64,000 nt of DNA from Glandiceps talaboti (lineage: Eukaryota; Hemichordata; Enteropneusta; Spengelidae): the NCBI RefSeq assembly GCF_964340395.1, contig NC_135550.1:496001-560000 (forward strand), written 5' to 3'. The position numbers and the translations under genes are program-made. Shown here piece after piece: positions 9,950 through 19,160 of the stretch; the stretch's first letter is position 1, and each line of letters starts with the position of its first letter. The notes beneath the pieces were generated by a model. That model was not told the DNA's origin. It saw only the letters and a program-made list of their open reading frames with translations, and made no database searches.

Positions 9950-10173
9950 ATGACAGACTATACTAAACTAATCGTGAATGGTCTATATGATGGTGCAGTT
10001 TTATCTGCTTTAACAATAACTAATAGTTTTATACTTGACAAGACTATAAAGATGGCTCCAGACAGTCATTCAAAAAGTTTGCTTCTCTCGCAATAGCTGT
10101 GAGTGGAGCAGTATTAGAGAAAGATATGTTGGAACAAAGAAATATGTTACCAGTTGATCCTTGTAAAGGATAA
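9950..10173 (+). pseudogene. Short conserved Polinton protein, frameshifted
   Basis: The ATG at 9,950 follows TATACTATATACACAATACACA. The first frame (48 residues, to 10,096) has DYTKLIVNGLYDGAVLSALTI. A second plus frame, open from about 10,060 to the TAA at 10,171-10,173, holds FASLAIAVSGAVLEKDMLEQ and a Pro-rich end. Together they give a protein of about 74 codons. It resembles a small hydrophobic protein regularly present near this place in animal Polinton-like elements (general memory). Function unknown. Confidence 0.5.
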
Positions 10174-10255
10174 ATATAAAGGATAATAAAAAAATGTAAT
10201 ATATTAAAAAATAATTTAATATAGTTATAATATAATATAATATATACTATACATA

Positions 10256-10708
10256 ATGGGTGCATCAATTGCGATGATAGTTGGTGGAGCTATTTTAAAT
10301 GCAACTGCCTTTGTTGGAGGTAGTTATGTAGCTAAGGCAGCTTCAGGCAGCGACGATATGAAAGGAGAACATGAAAAAGAATTAAAGAGACATGATTTAG
10401 CTTTGGAGAATTTCAATAAAGATCGAGAAGTATGGTTGGAACATAGACAAAAAGTATTAGATTTTATAGCGAAACAAAAAAAATTAGATGTTCATGCGAG
10501 ACAAAATCTGGTTCTGACTGATCAAAACTTAAATTCATATCTTGAATTTCATCCAGAGAGTACACAGAGTACACTCACAAGTCTTGAAAATGAACCCAAA
10601 TTTAGTGACTATTATCAACCTTCTGATGATATGAAGTTATATCAATACATTTATTTAGCTGGTGGTGGAATATTATTAGTTTATTTAACAAAAAAAAAAA
10701 AAATATAA
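10256..10708 (+). CDS. Conserved coiled-coil protein with two terminal membrane segments
   Basis: An intact 150-residue protein. The ATG at 10,256 lies 3 bases after TATACTATACA. The N-terminus is Gly/Ala-rich and hydrophobic (GASIAMIVGGAILNATAFVGGSY). A charged helix follows (ELKRHDLALENFNKDREVWLEHRQKVLDFI split over residues about 40-75), then an acidic Ser/Thr region. The C-terminus has a second span (YIYLAGGGILLVYLT) and a poly-Lys end coded by an A run. The MGA...GG start with a KRHDLAxE helix is, from memory, a recurrent protein of animal Polinton-like elements. Its role is unknown. Confidence 0.6.
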   Translation: MGASIAMIVGGAILNATAFVGGSYVAKAASGSDDMKGEHEKELKRHDLALENFNKDREVWLEHRQKVLDFIAKQKKLDVHARQNLVLTDQNLNSYLEFHPESTQSTLTSLENEPKFSDYYQPSDDMKLYQYIYLAGGGILLVYLTKKKKI

Positions 10709-10754
10709 TATAATATAATATAATAAACTAATAAACTAATAAACTAACTATATA

Positions 10755-11182
10755 ATGGAATGTCAATTATGTAAACGAAATGGTGTAGCAACTGTAGCCA
10801 GTGATCGTACTAACATTTTCAGTACACTTTGTTTTAATTGTTGTGATTTAATGAACAAAAAAATAAACAAAACAAAAACTGGTATAACATCATACATTGT
10901 AACATATGTAGAAAATTCAATATACCTCGTAATGATATTTGTAAAAACATTTGTGGTAAGATCTATGGAAGGTTTCACTGTTTTGACTGTTGTAATTCAT
11001 TAAACAAACCTTTAGTTGAATCTTTAGATGAATCTTTAGATGAAAACTTTGAACATGATCAAAGAAAACAAAAAAGTCGAAGCATCTATAACCCTAAAAA
11101 CCATATTAAAAAAGTTTTTAAAAAATATAAACTAAATTATTATCTTTTAAGAACTGTTACTATAATATTTTCATCAATTGAT
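10755..11182 (+). pseudogene. Zinc-ribbon-like gene, 5' part, frameshifted and interrupted by a retrotransposon
   Basis: The ATG at 10,755 follows CTAACTATATA. The first frame has CQLCKRNGVA and LCFNCCDLMNK, a four-Cys zinc-binding unit. Around 10,870-10,880 the coding pattern moves to another plus frame, which carries a second unit of the same kind: CNICRKFNIPRNDIC, then CFDCCNSLNKP. It then becomes Lys/Tyr-rich. That frame reads to the palindrome ATCAATTGAT at 11,173-11,182. The same palindrome at 16,410-16,419 begins the continuing frame (16,409-16,701). The gene is therefore split by the inserted Ngaro-like composite. A regulatory or nucleic-acid-binding role is inferred from the tandem zinc units. 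Confidence 0.5.
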
Positions 11183-11230
11183 TTTTCTGTATTTACGATT
11201 CGATTTAGTTTGCGGTGGTCATTTGACTGG

Positions 11231-12319
11231 TTGCCATTCTGAATTTTGCTCCTCGTGTGTCATTTGTAAAAATTGCGGTTTTCGAAAATGGAGTTCGATG
11301 GTGATAAGCGAAAACCTCCTCAATGCAAGACTTGCGAGAGACCAGTCAAAGGACATGATGGTCCAACTGGAGAAGCCTGCAAGTTTGGAGTAGATATTGG
11401 TGTAAAACAGGAAAACGGTATAAACGAAGGAGCGGTTGGTGGAGAGACGATTGAGAACAACGATACTGATAGAGATGTATTGATGCGAGCTGTTGGTGAA
11501 CTTTCACGTCGTTTTGAGCACCTGACAATGACTATTAATGGCATGTCTGAGGCTCAGTTGACTATGCAAGAGCGGTTGACAAAATATGAGAGGGATAAGG
11601 ATTCACAGGAGAAGCTAATAAGGGACAATGACGCGCGAGAGCGACGACTAAAGCATGAATGTGATGAAGGCATATCTGCTTCTGCTTTTCATGTTTCTTC
11701 AAAGACTGCTTCGCTTGGAGCAACGGCGGGAATTCGGAATACCTCTTTCCCTGTCCAAGAAAAGACTTTACGAGCAGCTAAAAGTGGTGAGTTCATTAGA
11801 CTTAGCAGATCTGATATCGTTTCAAACGAACCATGAATTCAGTGACGATGATGTAACGGTAGAGCATGGCGAGTTTGTCATACGACCGCGAAGAAGGAGA
11901 AGAACAATAGACAATTTTGATGTTTGGCTGTCAGCATGGAACATTTATGAAAGCATTCTTGTAGCTGAACATTTGGTACCTTACAATGATTTATTATCCT
12001 ATAGACAATTGATACAAGACTGTAATAAGAAGTATTCATGGTATTCAGTATATAGCTATGATGTTAAATTTCGCTACAAACTTGCCAACAATCGTCAGTT
12101 GCGTTTCAGTTCTATTGATATTGATCTCTTTGTAACCACGTTTGATTCTTCCACGGTTAAATCAAGCAATAGAAAGTGTTTTAGATGTGGTAGTTACGAT
12201 CATAGAGTAAGAGATTGTCCATTTCCGCCGGAATATTCGTTGGCGGAGAATAAGAAGGAAACGAAGATATCAAAAAAGTATGAGAAATGGGTTCATGATG
12301 GAAAAGAAGGTTGCAATTT
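11231..12319 (+). pseudogene. Inverted partial copy of the Ngaro-like gag
   Basis: Starting at TTGCCATTCTGAA, this stretch is a near-identical reverse complement of 16,300 to about 15,215. It codes for the same gag with the CFRCGSYDHRVRDC knuckle, but has one extra T near 11,796 that shifts the frame, and several substitutions (for example D for N in FSDDDV). It stops abruptly at GGTTGCAATTTG, where the minus-strand copy continues into CCCH-type finger codons, and then abuts the B2 repeat. It lacks RT and recombinase. Confidence 0.75.
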
Positions 12320-12323
12320 GTAC

Positions 12324-12353
12324 GGCCCAATAAATATCAACATATAAATCTGT
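12324..12353 (-). repeat. Ngaro-like split direct repeat B2
   Basis: A 30-base copy of 12,542-12,571 (GGCCCAATAAATATC... to ...ATCTGT). It overlaps A2 by two bases, as expected at a recombinase crossover point. Confidence 0.6.
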
Positions 12354-12429
12354 CACCTATGCTAATTGAGACGACCACCTGTTAACCTTTACGTAATGTT
12401 AATACATTTAAATATAATTAAAATACCAT
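12352..12429 (-). repeat. Ngaro-like split direct repeat A2
   Basis: 78 bases (GTCACCTATGCTAATTGAG... to ...AAATACCAT) identical or nearly so to A1 at 16,334-16,411, on the same strand. Confidence 0.65.
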
Positions 12430-12541
12430 TAACAAACACTCAAGTACACGTACAAATAGATTGGGCCACATTGCAGGCCGGCTTTAATTCGGATACTTTA
12501 TGGGCCAACCTGCCCAAAATAGTATATGTACATATACAATA
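12430..12541. other. Spacer between A2 and B1
   Basis: 112 bases with no coding signal. In a complete Ngaro element this would probably be the rest of A2. No match to it is visible to the right of A1, which suggests that A1 lost its outer part. Confidence 0.3.
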
Positions 12542-12571
12542 GGCCCAATAAATATCAACATATAAATCTGT
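12542..12571 (-). repeat. Ngaro-like split direct repeat B1
   Basis: 30 bases matching B2, located at the end of the recombinase gene (it overlaps the last codons of the 12,555-13,535 frame). Confidence 0.6.
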
Positions 12572-13535
12572 GACCTGAAGTTATGCGCTGTGCCATGCCG
12601 GCTAATAATGAAGTAGGAGCTCTAATATAACGATGGTATGCTTCACTTGACCAACGACCTAGTAATTTAATTTCCCAATCAGAGAAACCCGCTATTGCCG
12701 CCGAAGTTGCACCTCCAGAGCGAAAACTATGACCTCCAAATTTATCTGGGTCTAAACCTATCACTGCAAGTAATACACGTAGTCTACCAATCAGAAAAGA
12801 TCTGGTTAAAGGCATTCCTCCTTTGGGCATAAACAGTGGTGCATCAGAGGACGACTGATTTGTTTGATGCCACTCTAATAACAATATCATTGAACAAACT
12901 GCACATACCGCGTGGTGTGAACAACCTACTACCACATTAACACCTCTACAAAATGGATCGGTCTTCGAAGTCTTTAAAACAAGAGTCAAAAATGAAGACG
13001 AGCGTTGATTGGTGATTGATACATCACCCACCACCAAATTAAGATTTCTGTCAAAATCTGAAGGATTACGAACAGTAAACTCAGCACAGCGAAGGAAACC
13101 AAAATGTGCTAACGTCATAGCAGACCAAATTATCAACTCATTATGCATGCTAAGGTCAATGAAAGTAAATATTTGTTCGAGAATATCCAATGTAATCGGT
13201 AATTTCTGATTGAAATAAACTCCTTGTTCTAATTTAATTGCCCTAAGGGCCTTCTTTAATCGCAATCTACCCTCAAGAGGGTCACCAAAACCTGAATCAA
13301 TGTGAAACGAACGAATAGCAGATAAATAACAAGAAATCGTTCCATGCTTTAGCGACTTAGAATGAAATTTGTAAAGAAAAGAAACAAAACAAATTAGTGT
13401 ATGTTCACTGGCTGGCAAAGGATCCATAGCGTGGTCGTGGCAAAACTGTAAATAAAGGCGTTGACCAGCTGAATAGGAACGTCTTGTCGATGCTTTAATT
13501 CCACTAATAACAAGCCTTTGAGCCTCTGCTTCCAA
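12555..13535 (-). CDS. Tyrosine recombinase of the Ngaro-like element
   Basis: An intact 326-residue protein. The N-terminal SAM-like core-binding region has STRRSYSAGQRLYLQFC (about 16-32) and TISCYLSAIRSFH. The catalytic domain has an Arg in FGFLRCAEFT, a Lys in LKTSKTDPF, HSFRSGG (HxxR) and LGRWSSEAYHRYIR, with the Trp/Tyr of the last box. All expected active-site residues are present. It would insert the circular cDNA at the target. The start at 13,535 may be internal to a longer pol polyprotein, since the preceding RNase H frame overlaps. It is the only intact enzyme of the element. Confidence 0.85.
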   Translation of the reverse strand: MEAEAQRLVISGIKASTRRSYSAGQRLYLQFCHDHAMDPLPASEHTLICFVSFLYKFHSKSLKHGTISCYLSAIRSFHIDSGFGDPLEGRLRLKKALRAIKLEQGVYFNQKLPITLDILEQIFTFIDLSMHNELIIWSAMTLAHFGFLRCAEFTVRNPSDFDRNLNLVVGDVSITNQRSSSFLTLVLKTSKTDPFCRGVNVVVGCSHHAVCAVCSMILLLEWHQTNQSSSDAPLFMPKGGMPLTRSFLIGRLRVLLAVIGLDPDKFGGHSFRSGGATSAAIAGFSDWEIKLLGRWSSEAYHRYIRAPTSLLAGMAQRITSGHRFIC

Positions 13536-13555
13536 ATCTAAAGAAAGCAGTAAAT

Positions 13556-15249
13556 TTAAAAACAGTTGAATATGTTGGCATGAACCGTCGGAAATTCATC
13601 TGCAGCAGAAGCCAATGAACGAAAACGCGCAATATCAAAGCGCGATAACGCATCTGCAATCGAATTCCTAACACCTGGTACATGTTCTGCTGAGCACTCA
13701 AAGTTATACTTTGCACATATGAAGAATAGTCTACGAACAAGGCACATGTCTTTGCTTTTTTGAAGAACCACTGGCTAGTATTGCAACAACAGCAGCGTTA
13801 TCACACAGAAACAGAACTCTTTTGCGTTTAAATGACTCCCCCCAGATAGCTGCCGCAACAACAATCGCAAACAATTCTTTCCATGCTATTTGCATATCAA
13901 CATGTTGTTGTACAAACTCACAAGAGAACCAATGACCGTCAAAGTACGCCCCATAACCTTTGTTCAATTCACTGTTTGTTGACCATTCATCGTCATAGAA
14001 CAGAGAAACGCCATTCCACGTAGGCAAATATTCAAGCCACCAATCGATATCATTTCTGCAGGCACTAGTTATACGTAATCTGTGATGTAAATGTTTACCA
14101 AGTTTAGAGAGTACGACCAGGTTTACACACTCGGGATATAAAACTTAATTTTCCAACTATAGACAACAAATCGCGTTTTGATGCTGTTCTGCGGTGCTTC
14201 CAACCCTCAAGTTCAACCAATGTATCACGAAGACGTTGTTCAGAAATTCGCGCTTCCATCTTGATACTATCGAGTATAATCCCCAAAAATTCCATGACTG
14301 GAGTAGGATGTATAGTTTTCTGAGCATTTATAGAGAACCCTAAATCTGCGGAAACTTGTAAAATATTATCTAAATTTGAATAACAAACATCTGTATCAGG
14401 TGGACCACAAGTGAAAAAATCATCAAGATAATGAAGTAATGCTTCAACACCTTTTTGCTGTATTGCAAAATGTAAACCATCCGCAAATTCATTGAATAAA
14501 GCTGGGGAACTACGCAAGCCGAAAGGAAGAAACATATCGAAGACATAAAAACGTTGTGACTCACCAGTTGACGGATGCTGAAAAAACCAAGTAGAACCTA
14601 ATAATTCCCAGTCCTGCTGTCTAACTAATACATGTCTAAATGCATCGGCAAGATCTGTTTTGGCCATTAATGTGCCTTTACCGTAATGCTTAACTAACTT
14701 TATCGCGTCATCAATAGAAGAACAATGACAAGAAAATTCTTCTGTGGGAATAGAATCATTTACCGAAATACCCGGTGGCCACGATAAATCATTAATAACA
14801 CGATATCTGATCGGATTCGAGCGCTTCTTAGGGAAGGCACCCATTGGCGACCCAACAAAATTTTCAAATGGAGGGTAGATGAACGGACCAGCTTTACGAC
14901 CCTTCCTAATCTAATTCATCAAATACTTTTCAACTGCCTCGTGGTATTTGAGAGAAGAAGGCCAATTGGTACATATACGACTGACCCTTTGGCCCTTAAA
15001 ACGTATATTAACACCATATGAAATATTATGTAACAATCTATTTACAAACTCTCTATTCGGGTGAGAAGAAAGATATTTTTCCCACACATCGGAATTGAAA
15101 GGAGATTTAGCTGCTACATTTACATGTATTCGCGGGTTCAGGACCTCGACATCGTTTACATACATGTGCTCGTTTGCATTTGTCATATCGACAATTGCCA
15201 GATTGGAACAAATTGCAACCTTCTTTTCCGTCATGAACCCATTTCTCAT
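13556..15249 (-). pseudogene. Ngaro-like reverse transcriptase-RNase H, multiply broken
   Basis: Read from right to left: a connector (LNPRIHVNVAAKSPF, then REFVNRLLHNISYGVNI); a TAG at 14,911-14,913; then PPFENFVGSPMGAFPKKRSN, VINDLSWPPG, TDLADAFRHV, LPFGLRSSP and the catalytic YLDDFF box (about 14,415-14,435). After VCKPGRTL a frameshift occurs near 14,103. RNase H follows with YGAYFDGHWF and WKELFAIVVAA, then LCDNAAVVAIL. A second frameshift lies in an A run near 13,765. The last part has HVPGVRNSIADALSRF, the usual end of such pol proteins. Order and motifs are those of YR retrotransposons. It makes cDNA in active copies; this one cannot. Confidence 0.8.
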
Positions 15250-16255
15250 ACTTTTTTGATATCTTCGTTTCCTTCTTATTCTCCGCCAACGAATATTCCG
15301 GCGGAAATGGACAATCTCTTACTCTATGATCGAAACTACCACATCTAAAACACTTTCTATTGCTTGATTTAACCGTGGAAGAATCAAACGTGGTTACAAA
15401 GAGATCAATATCAATAGAACTGAAACGCAACTGACGATTGTTGGCAAGTTTGTAGCGAAATTTAACATCATAGCTATACACTGAATACCATGAATACTTC
15501 TTATTACAGTCTTGTATCAATTGTCTATAGGATAATAAATCATTGTAAGGTACCAAATGTTCAGCTACAAGAATGCTTTCATAAATGTTCCATGCTGACA
15601 GCCAATCATCAAAATTGTATATTGTTCTTCTCCTTCTTCGCGGTCGTATGACAAACTCGCCATGCTCTACCGTTACATCATTGTCACTGAATTCATGGTT
15701 CGTTTGAAACGATATCAGATCTGCTAAGTCTATGAACTCGCCACTTTTAGCTGCTCGTAAAGTCTTTTCTTGGACAGGGAAAGAGGTATTCCGAATTCCC
15801 GCCGTTGCTCCAAGCGAAGCAGTCTTTGAAGAAACATGAAAAGCAGAAGCAGATATGCCTTCATCACATTCATGCTTTAGTCGTCGCTCTCGCGCGTCAT
15901 TGTCCCTTATTAGCTTCTCCTGTGAATCCTTATCCCTCTCATATTTTGTCAACCGCTCTTGCATAGTCAACTGAGCCTCAGACATGCCATTAACAGTCAT
16001 TGTCAGGTGCTCAACACGACGGGAAAGTTCACCAACAGCTCGCATCAATACATCTCTATCAGTATCGTTGTTCTCAATCGTCTCTCCACCAACCGCTCCT
16101 TCGTTTATACCGTTTTCCTGTTTTACACCAATATCTACTCCAAACTTGCAGGCTTCTCCAGTTGGACCATCATGTCCTTTGACTGGTCTCTTGCAAGTCT
16201 TGCATTGAGGAGGTTTTCGCTTATCACCATCGAACTCCATTTTCGAAAACCGCAA
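15107..16255 (-). CDS. Gag-like protein of the Ngaro-like element
   Basis: An intact 382-residue frame. It starts with a Cys pair (CKTCKRPVKGHDG), has a charged coiled-coil region (about 80-150; VEHLTMTVNGMSEAQL, LTKYERDKDSQEKL), then a globular part (WLSAWNIYESILVAEHL and KYSWYSVYSYDVKFRYKLA). Next comes a CCHC zinc knuckle (CFRCGSFDHRVRDC, about 305-318) and a CCCH-like finger (CNLFQSGNCRYDKCKRAH). These zinc units bind the element RNA in the particle. The end overlaps the start of the pol frame by about 140 bases, so pol may be expressed by frameshifting. The inverted copy at 11,231-12,319 derives from the same gene. Confidence 0.75.
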   Translation of the reverse strand: MRFSKMEFDGDKRKPPQCKTCKRPVKGHDGPTGEACKFGVDIGVKQENGINEGAVGGETIENNDTDRDVLMRAVGELSRRVEHLTMTVNGMSEAQLTMQERLTKYERDKDSQEKLIRDNDARERRLKHECDEGISASAFHVSSKTASLGATAGIRNTSFPVQEKTLRAAKSGEFIDLADLISFQTNHEFSDNDVTVEHGEFVIRPRRRRRTIYNFDDWLSAWNIYESILVAEHLVPYNDLLSYRQLIQDCNKKYSWYSVYSYDVKFRYKLANNRQLRFSSIDIDLFVTTFDSSTVKSSNRKCFRCGSFDHRVRDCPFPPEYSLAENKKETKISKKYEKWVHDGKEGCNLFQSGNCRYDKCKRAHVCKRCRGPEPANTCKCSS

Positions 16256-16333
16256 TTTTTACAAATGACACACGAGGAGCAAAATTCAGAATGGCAACGA
16301 GAGTCTCTGACGTTGAGGCATCCTTATATACAG

Positions 16334-16411
16334 GTCACCTATGCTAATTGAGACGACCACCTGTTAACCTTTACGTAATGTTAATACATTTAAATATAAT
16401 TAAAATACCAT
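16334..16411 (-). repeat. Ngaro-like split direct repeat A1
   Basis: A 78-base copy of 12,352-12,429 upstream of gag. Its outer edge meets the palindrome ATCAATTGAT, where Polinton-like coding sequence resumes. Confidence 0.6.
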
Positions 16412-16701
16412 CAATTGATGAAGTTTATATAAATCCAACACGATGTCGATCACTCAACTTCAGTGTAATTATAAAAGCAATTCTATTATATTTAGGAGAA
16501 TATCAGGAAGCTGCACTAATACCAGAGTTGAAAATGGAAGCATTTTCACAGAATCAAATTTTTAAACGATTTTGGGATAAATGGAATGCAGAATATCCAG
16601 AGATAGTGAGATTTAGTTGGTGGCGTTTACGATGGCGTCAAATCTTTTTAAAACTGAAGTTAAATAAACCAAAAAAATCTGGTTTTTTGAATGATTATTA
16701 A
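16409..16701 (+). pseudogene. 3' part of the interrupted zinc-ribbon-like gene
   Basis: An open frame from the CATCAATTGAT junction to the stop at 16,699-16,701, without its own start. It reads SIDEVYINPTRC, then VIIKAILLYLGEY and a Trp/Arg-rich end (FWDKWNAEYP, FSWWRLRWRQIFL). The frame is the one expected if the retrotransposon between the two palindromes is ignored, so it is probably the C-terminal part of the gene that starts at 10,755. Function unknown. Confidence 0.45.
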
Positions 16702-16746
16702 ATTATGATTTAACTATTATTTAATTATTGTTTAACTTTTTTTCCA

Positions 16747-17217
16747 TTAATTTTTTTTTACTACATCAAAATCCATTGGAGTATAACTATAATACGAATT
16801 CTTTGGATTTCTCATAGATTTTTTTAACCCACGTGAAACAACTATTAATGGCAGTTTTAGATTTGTAAGAATCTCATTTATCATTCTACTAGGAGCGTAA
16901 GTATAATAAAGTTTGTTAAAAGTTATTGGATTATTGAGACAAATCCATAATCCGAGACCATGATAAGAAGAATGGACCTCATGATATCGAGTAATCAGAA
17001 ATGGTTTTTCTGTTGGAACTTCTCTCCATTTGATTGTAGGAAACTCTTGGATCTTTCTTTTTTCATTTAAAATATCTAATAATAAATCCTCACCATTCTC
17101 TGAAGGATTAGCAATAGCAGGATCAAGCAGAGAAAGTGAACTAAGTGAACTAAGTGGACTTGATTCGATTGTATCATCTTCGAAAGTGATTGGTTTTTGA
17201 CTTTGTTCGTTTGACAT
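16747..17217 (-). CDS. Polinton-like element protein, unknown function
   Basis: An intact 156-residue protein with an acidic, Ser/Leu-rich N-terminus (SSPLSSLSSLSLLDP) and a compact C-terminal part. The latter has IKWREVPTEKPFLITRYHEV, GLGLWICLNN, and LKLPLIVVSRGLKKS. I recall similar small proteins with a KWREVP...RY box in animal Polinton-like elements but know no assigned function; an OB-fold-like nucleic-acid-binding protein is a guess. It converges on the gene ending at 16,701 and has the shared box at 17,251-17,281 upstream. It is the rightmost gene seen in the element. Confidence 0.5.
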   Translation of the reverse strand: MSNEQSQKPITFEDDTIESSPLSSLSSLSLLDPAIANPSENGEDLLLDILNEKRKIQEFPTIKWREVPTEKPFLITRYHEVHSSYHGLGLWICLNNPITFNKLYYTYAPSRMINEILTNLKLPLIVVSRGLKKSMRNPKNSYYSYTPMDFDVVKKN

Positions 17218-17250
17218 TTTTGAATTTATGCTATGCTTGTGTGTATGTAC

Positions 17251-17281
17251 TCTGTGTTTTTATTTGTTTAATTGAGTGTAC
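17251..17281 (-). promoter_or_regulatory. Candidate promoter box shared with 391-424
   Basis: Resembles the box upstream of the zinc-finger gene at the other end of the element, at nearly the same distance (34-64 bases) from the ATG. Confidence 0.35.
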
Positions 17282-17289
17282 GATGTATA

Positions 17290-18243
17290 TACAATGAGTC
17301 GCTATGTGTTACTAATGGCTACTAAGATTTATTTTGCCTTAAAATTGATTAAATAAGAAGTATGTCGTCTTAAAACTGGTTTAAACGGGTTCTAAATTGA
17401 TCTAAATACAGTTTTAAGACTTATTTTACCTTATAATAGGTGAAAAATGGGGGATGCTGTTAAAGTGGGCTAAAACCCCTAATTATTATACTACTTACAT
17501 GTACTACCATGTTCGGGTGACATGCGCAACTGAGTTCTTAGGTCTACTTGATGTCCTATAATGTTGGTCCGTGAATTAATTATACTTAGGCCTAATAAAA
17601 ACAATAGTGTGGTTCCGGTTATACTCAATTTTAGAATAGGTGGTGTAGGTAGATTTTTTTTCATTTTTTTAAAAAATTATTATATTTTTTTGTGTCTAGA
17701 GTGTCTAGTTCAGGTTTTCCATTGTTTTCAAAATGTTCTATGTGTTGTTTATTTCTTCCTATCAGATGTACAGCCAATACAGATTGGAAGAACAGTTTCA
17801 TATTGTCTTTTTAAGTTGATGACAGTTTCTGCATCCAATATTTCTCGTAAGACTTCACAATGTTTGCGATTTTATTTATTTTTTCTCGAATACGTAAAAA
17901 AATGTTTAGCGCCGGCAGTGAAAAGCTAGATGGGGTCGAGTAATCGGAACCAAACAAGTGTTTTTTTAGGATACAGTAAATATGTTCTGTATCCATTTTG
18001 GTGCTAAATATCGGCGCAAAACTTCCCTGGCTTGTAGAATACGTTATTATGCAGGAAATTTTAATAAAGTTTCATAAATTCGGGTGTCTAATTTGTTAAA
18101 ATCTAGGATTGCTGAAGATGAGGCATTGATTGTAAACTAGTGGGTTTTCTATCAATTCACTCCACACAATCTACAGTACGATCACATAAGATATATTTAT
18201 ATGTAAATGCTGTTCTTAAAAATCTTAAAACTCAGCTTTAAGA
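17290..18243. other. Non-coding, right edge of the Polinton-like element
   Basis: No gene is supported. The A+T-rich element probably ends in 17,300-17,600, but no terminal inverted repeat could be matched to the left part of the window. The 17,561-17,929 frame has no recognisable features and is probably chance. Confidence 0.4.
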
Positions 18244-18380
18244 TGACAGCAATTTTATTCCAAATGTTGGCCGTTTATTATAAATGTCGGCAATTGTATT
18301 ACAAATGTCGTTAGTTTATTACAAATGTCGGCAATTTTATTACAAATGTTGGTAAGTTTTCAACAACTTTATTACAAGTG
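18244..18380. repeat. TTATTACAAATGTCGG repeat cluster 1
   Basis: Four to six imperfect units of about 23-25 bases with the core TTATTACAAATGTCGGCAA. Confidence 0.55.
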
Positions 18381-19160
18381 TACTCGTAATTGGTACAAGT
18401 ATCTGTAAATATAAATATACAAACAGTTTTGTTATGTTATAAATATTGGCCACAACAACATTTGGCTGTGCTATTATAAACCATTCCAGAAGTTCAATAT
18501 TGAAATATACAAAATACTGATTTAATTGAAATGAATATAAGATTAATTATTTTAGAGAAAGGGATTGGGGAGAACTTTTTCTCCCATTTTTCTGTCTTTC
18601 ATCTAAATCAGAACTCATTCCAAGCTCTACTGGTCAACTATCCCTGAAATCCCTTCCCTATCAGATTTCAAATGATGAGCTACTATCTAACGTGCCTAGA
18701 CACCCCATTATAAACTTGACGAAGAACAGAGAACTGCTGTAATGATATGAAAGGGGGTTGTACTCAAACATTGATGGTATAAGTCAAATTATTCATATCA
18801 GTGGCGGCAAATCTCACAAATTGAATGAATAATACAGTGTACATTCAGCTATTAATTTTTTAATTAATTAGTTCGTTCAAATGAATGACATCCACCCATT
18901 AATTAATTAATCAATTAATTAGTTCATTCATTCATCCATCTATTTCTATGTTCGTTCATTTGTTCAATCATTCTTGCGCTTCCTCATCACATACATACAT
19001 ACATACATATGCGGATTGATTGAAATATTAATAACTTGGTTAATTGATCAATTAATTAGTATATTCATCAATTCAATTAATACTTGTTGAATCTACTTTC
19101 GCTTTTGCATTCTTGGATTTCTTTATTTAGATAACCCATTTCGTAGTGTAGAAGGAAGGA
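18381..19160. other. Non-coding spacer, low complexity
   Basis: Contains ATTAATTAATCAATTAATTAG-like low-complexity DNA (about 18,850-18,930 and 19,035-19,080) and a short CATA run (about 18,985-19,010). No gene seen. Confidence 0.5.

Larger units (their letters stand above)
11183..16408. mobile_element. Ngaro-like retrotransposon (minus) with an extra inverted gag fragment
   Basis: The composite inserted into the Polinton-like element. On the minus strand, 16,408 to 12,324 holds gag, RT-RNase H and a tyrosine recombinase, followed by split direct repeats in the order B1-A2-B2, with A1 at the other end. This A1...B1A2B2 arrangement is the hallmark of Ngaro-type elements, which integrate through a circular intermediate with a tyrosine recombinase instead of a DDE integrase. 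On the plus side, 11,231-12,319 is a second, inverted copy of most of gag. The bases 11,183-11,230 belong to neither clear copy and may be a decayed end. The pol region is broken in several places, so the copy is dead. Confidence 0.75.

Noticed and set aside
1-17600. PolB, protease or terminal inverted repeats of the Polinton-like element
   Set aside because: I looked for polymerase motifs, a cysteine protease and matching ends at about 1-120 and 17,300-17,600 and found none I could support.
17561-17929. 122-codon hydrophobic plus-strand frame
   Set aside because: T-rich DNA gives Phe/Leu/Tyr-rich frames by chance; there is no motif, leader or neighbour support.
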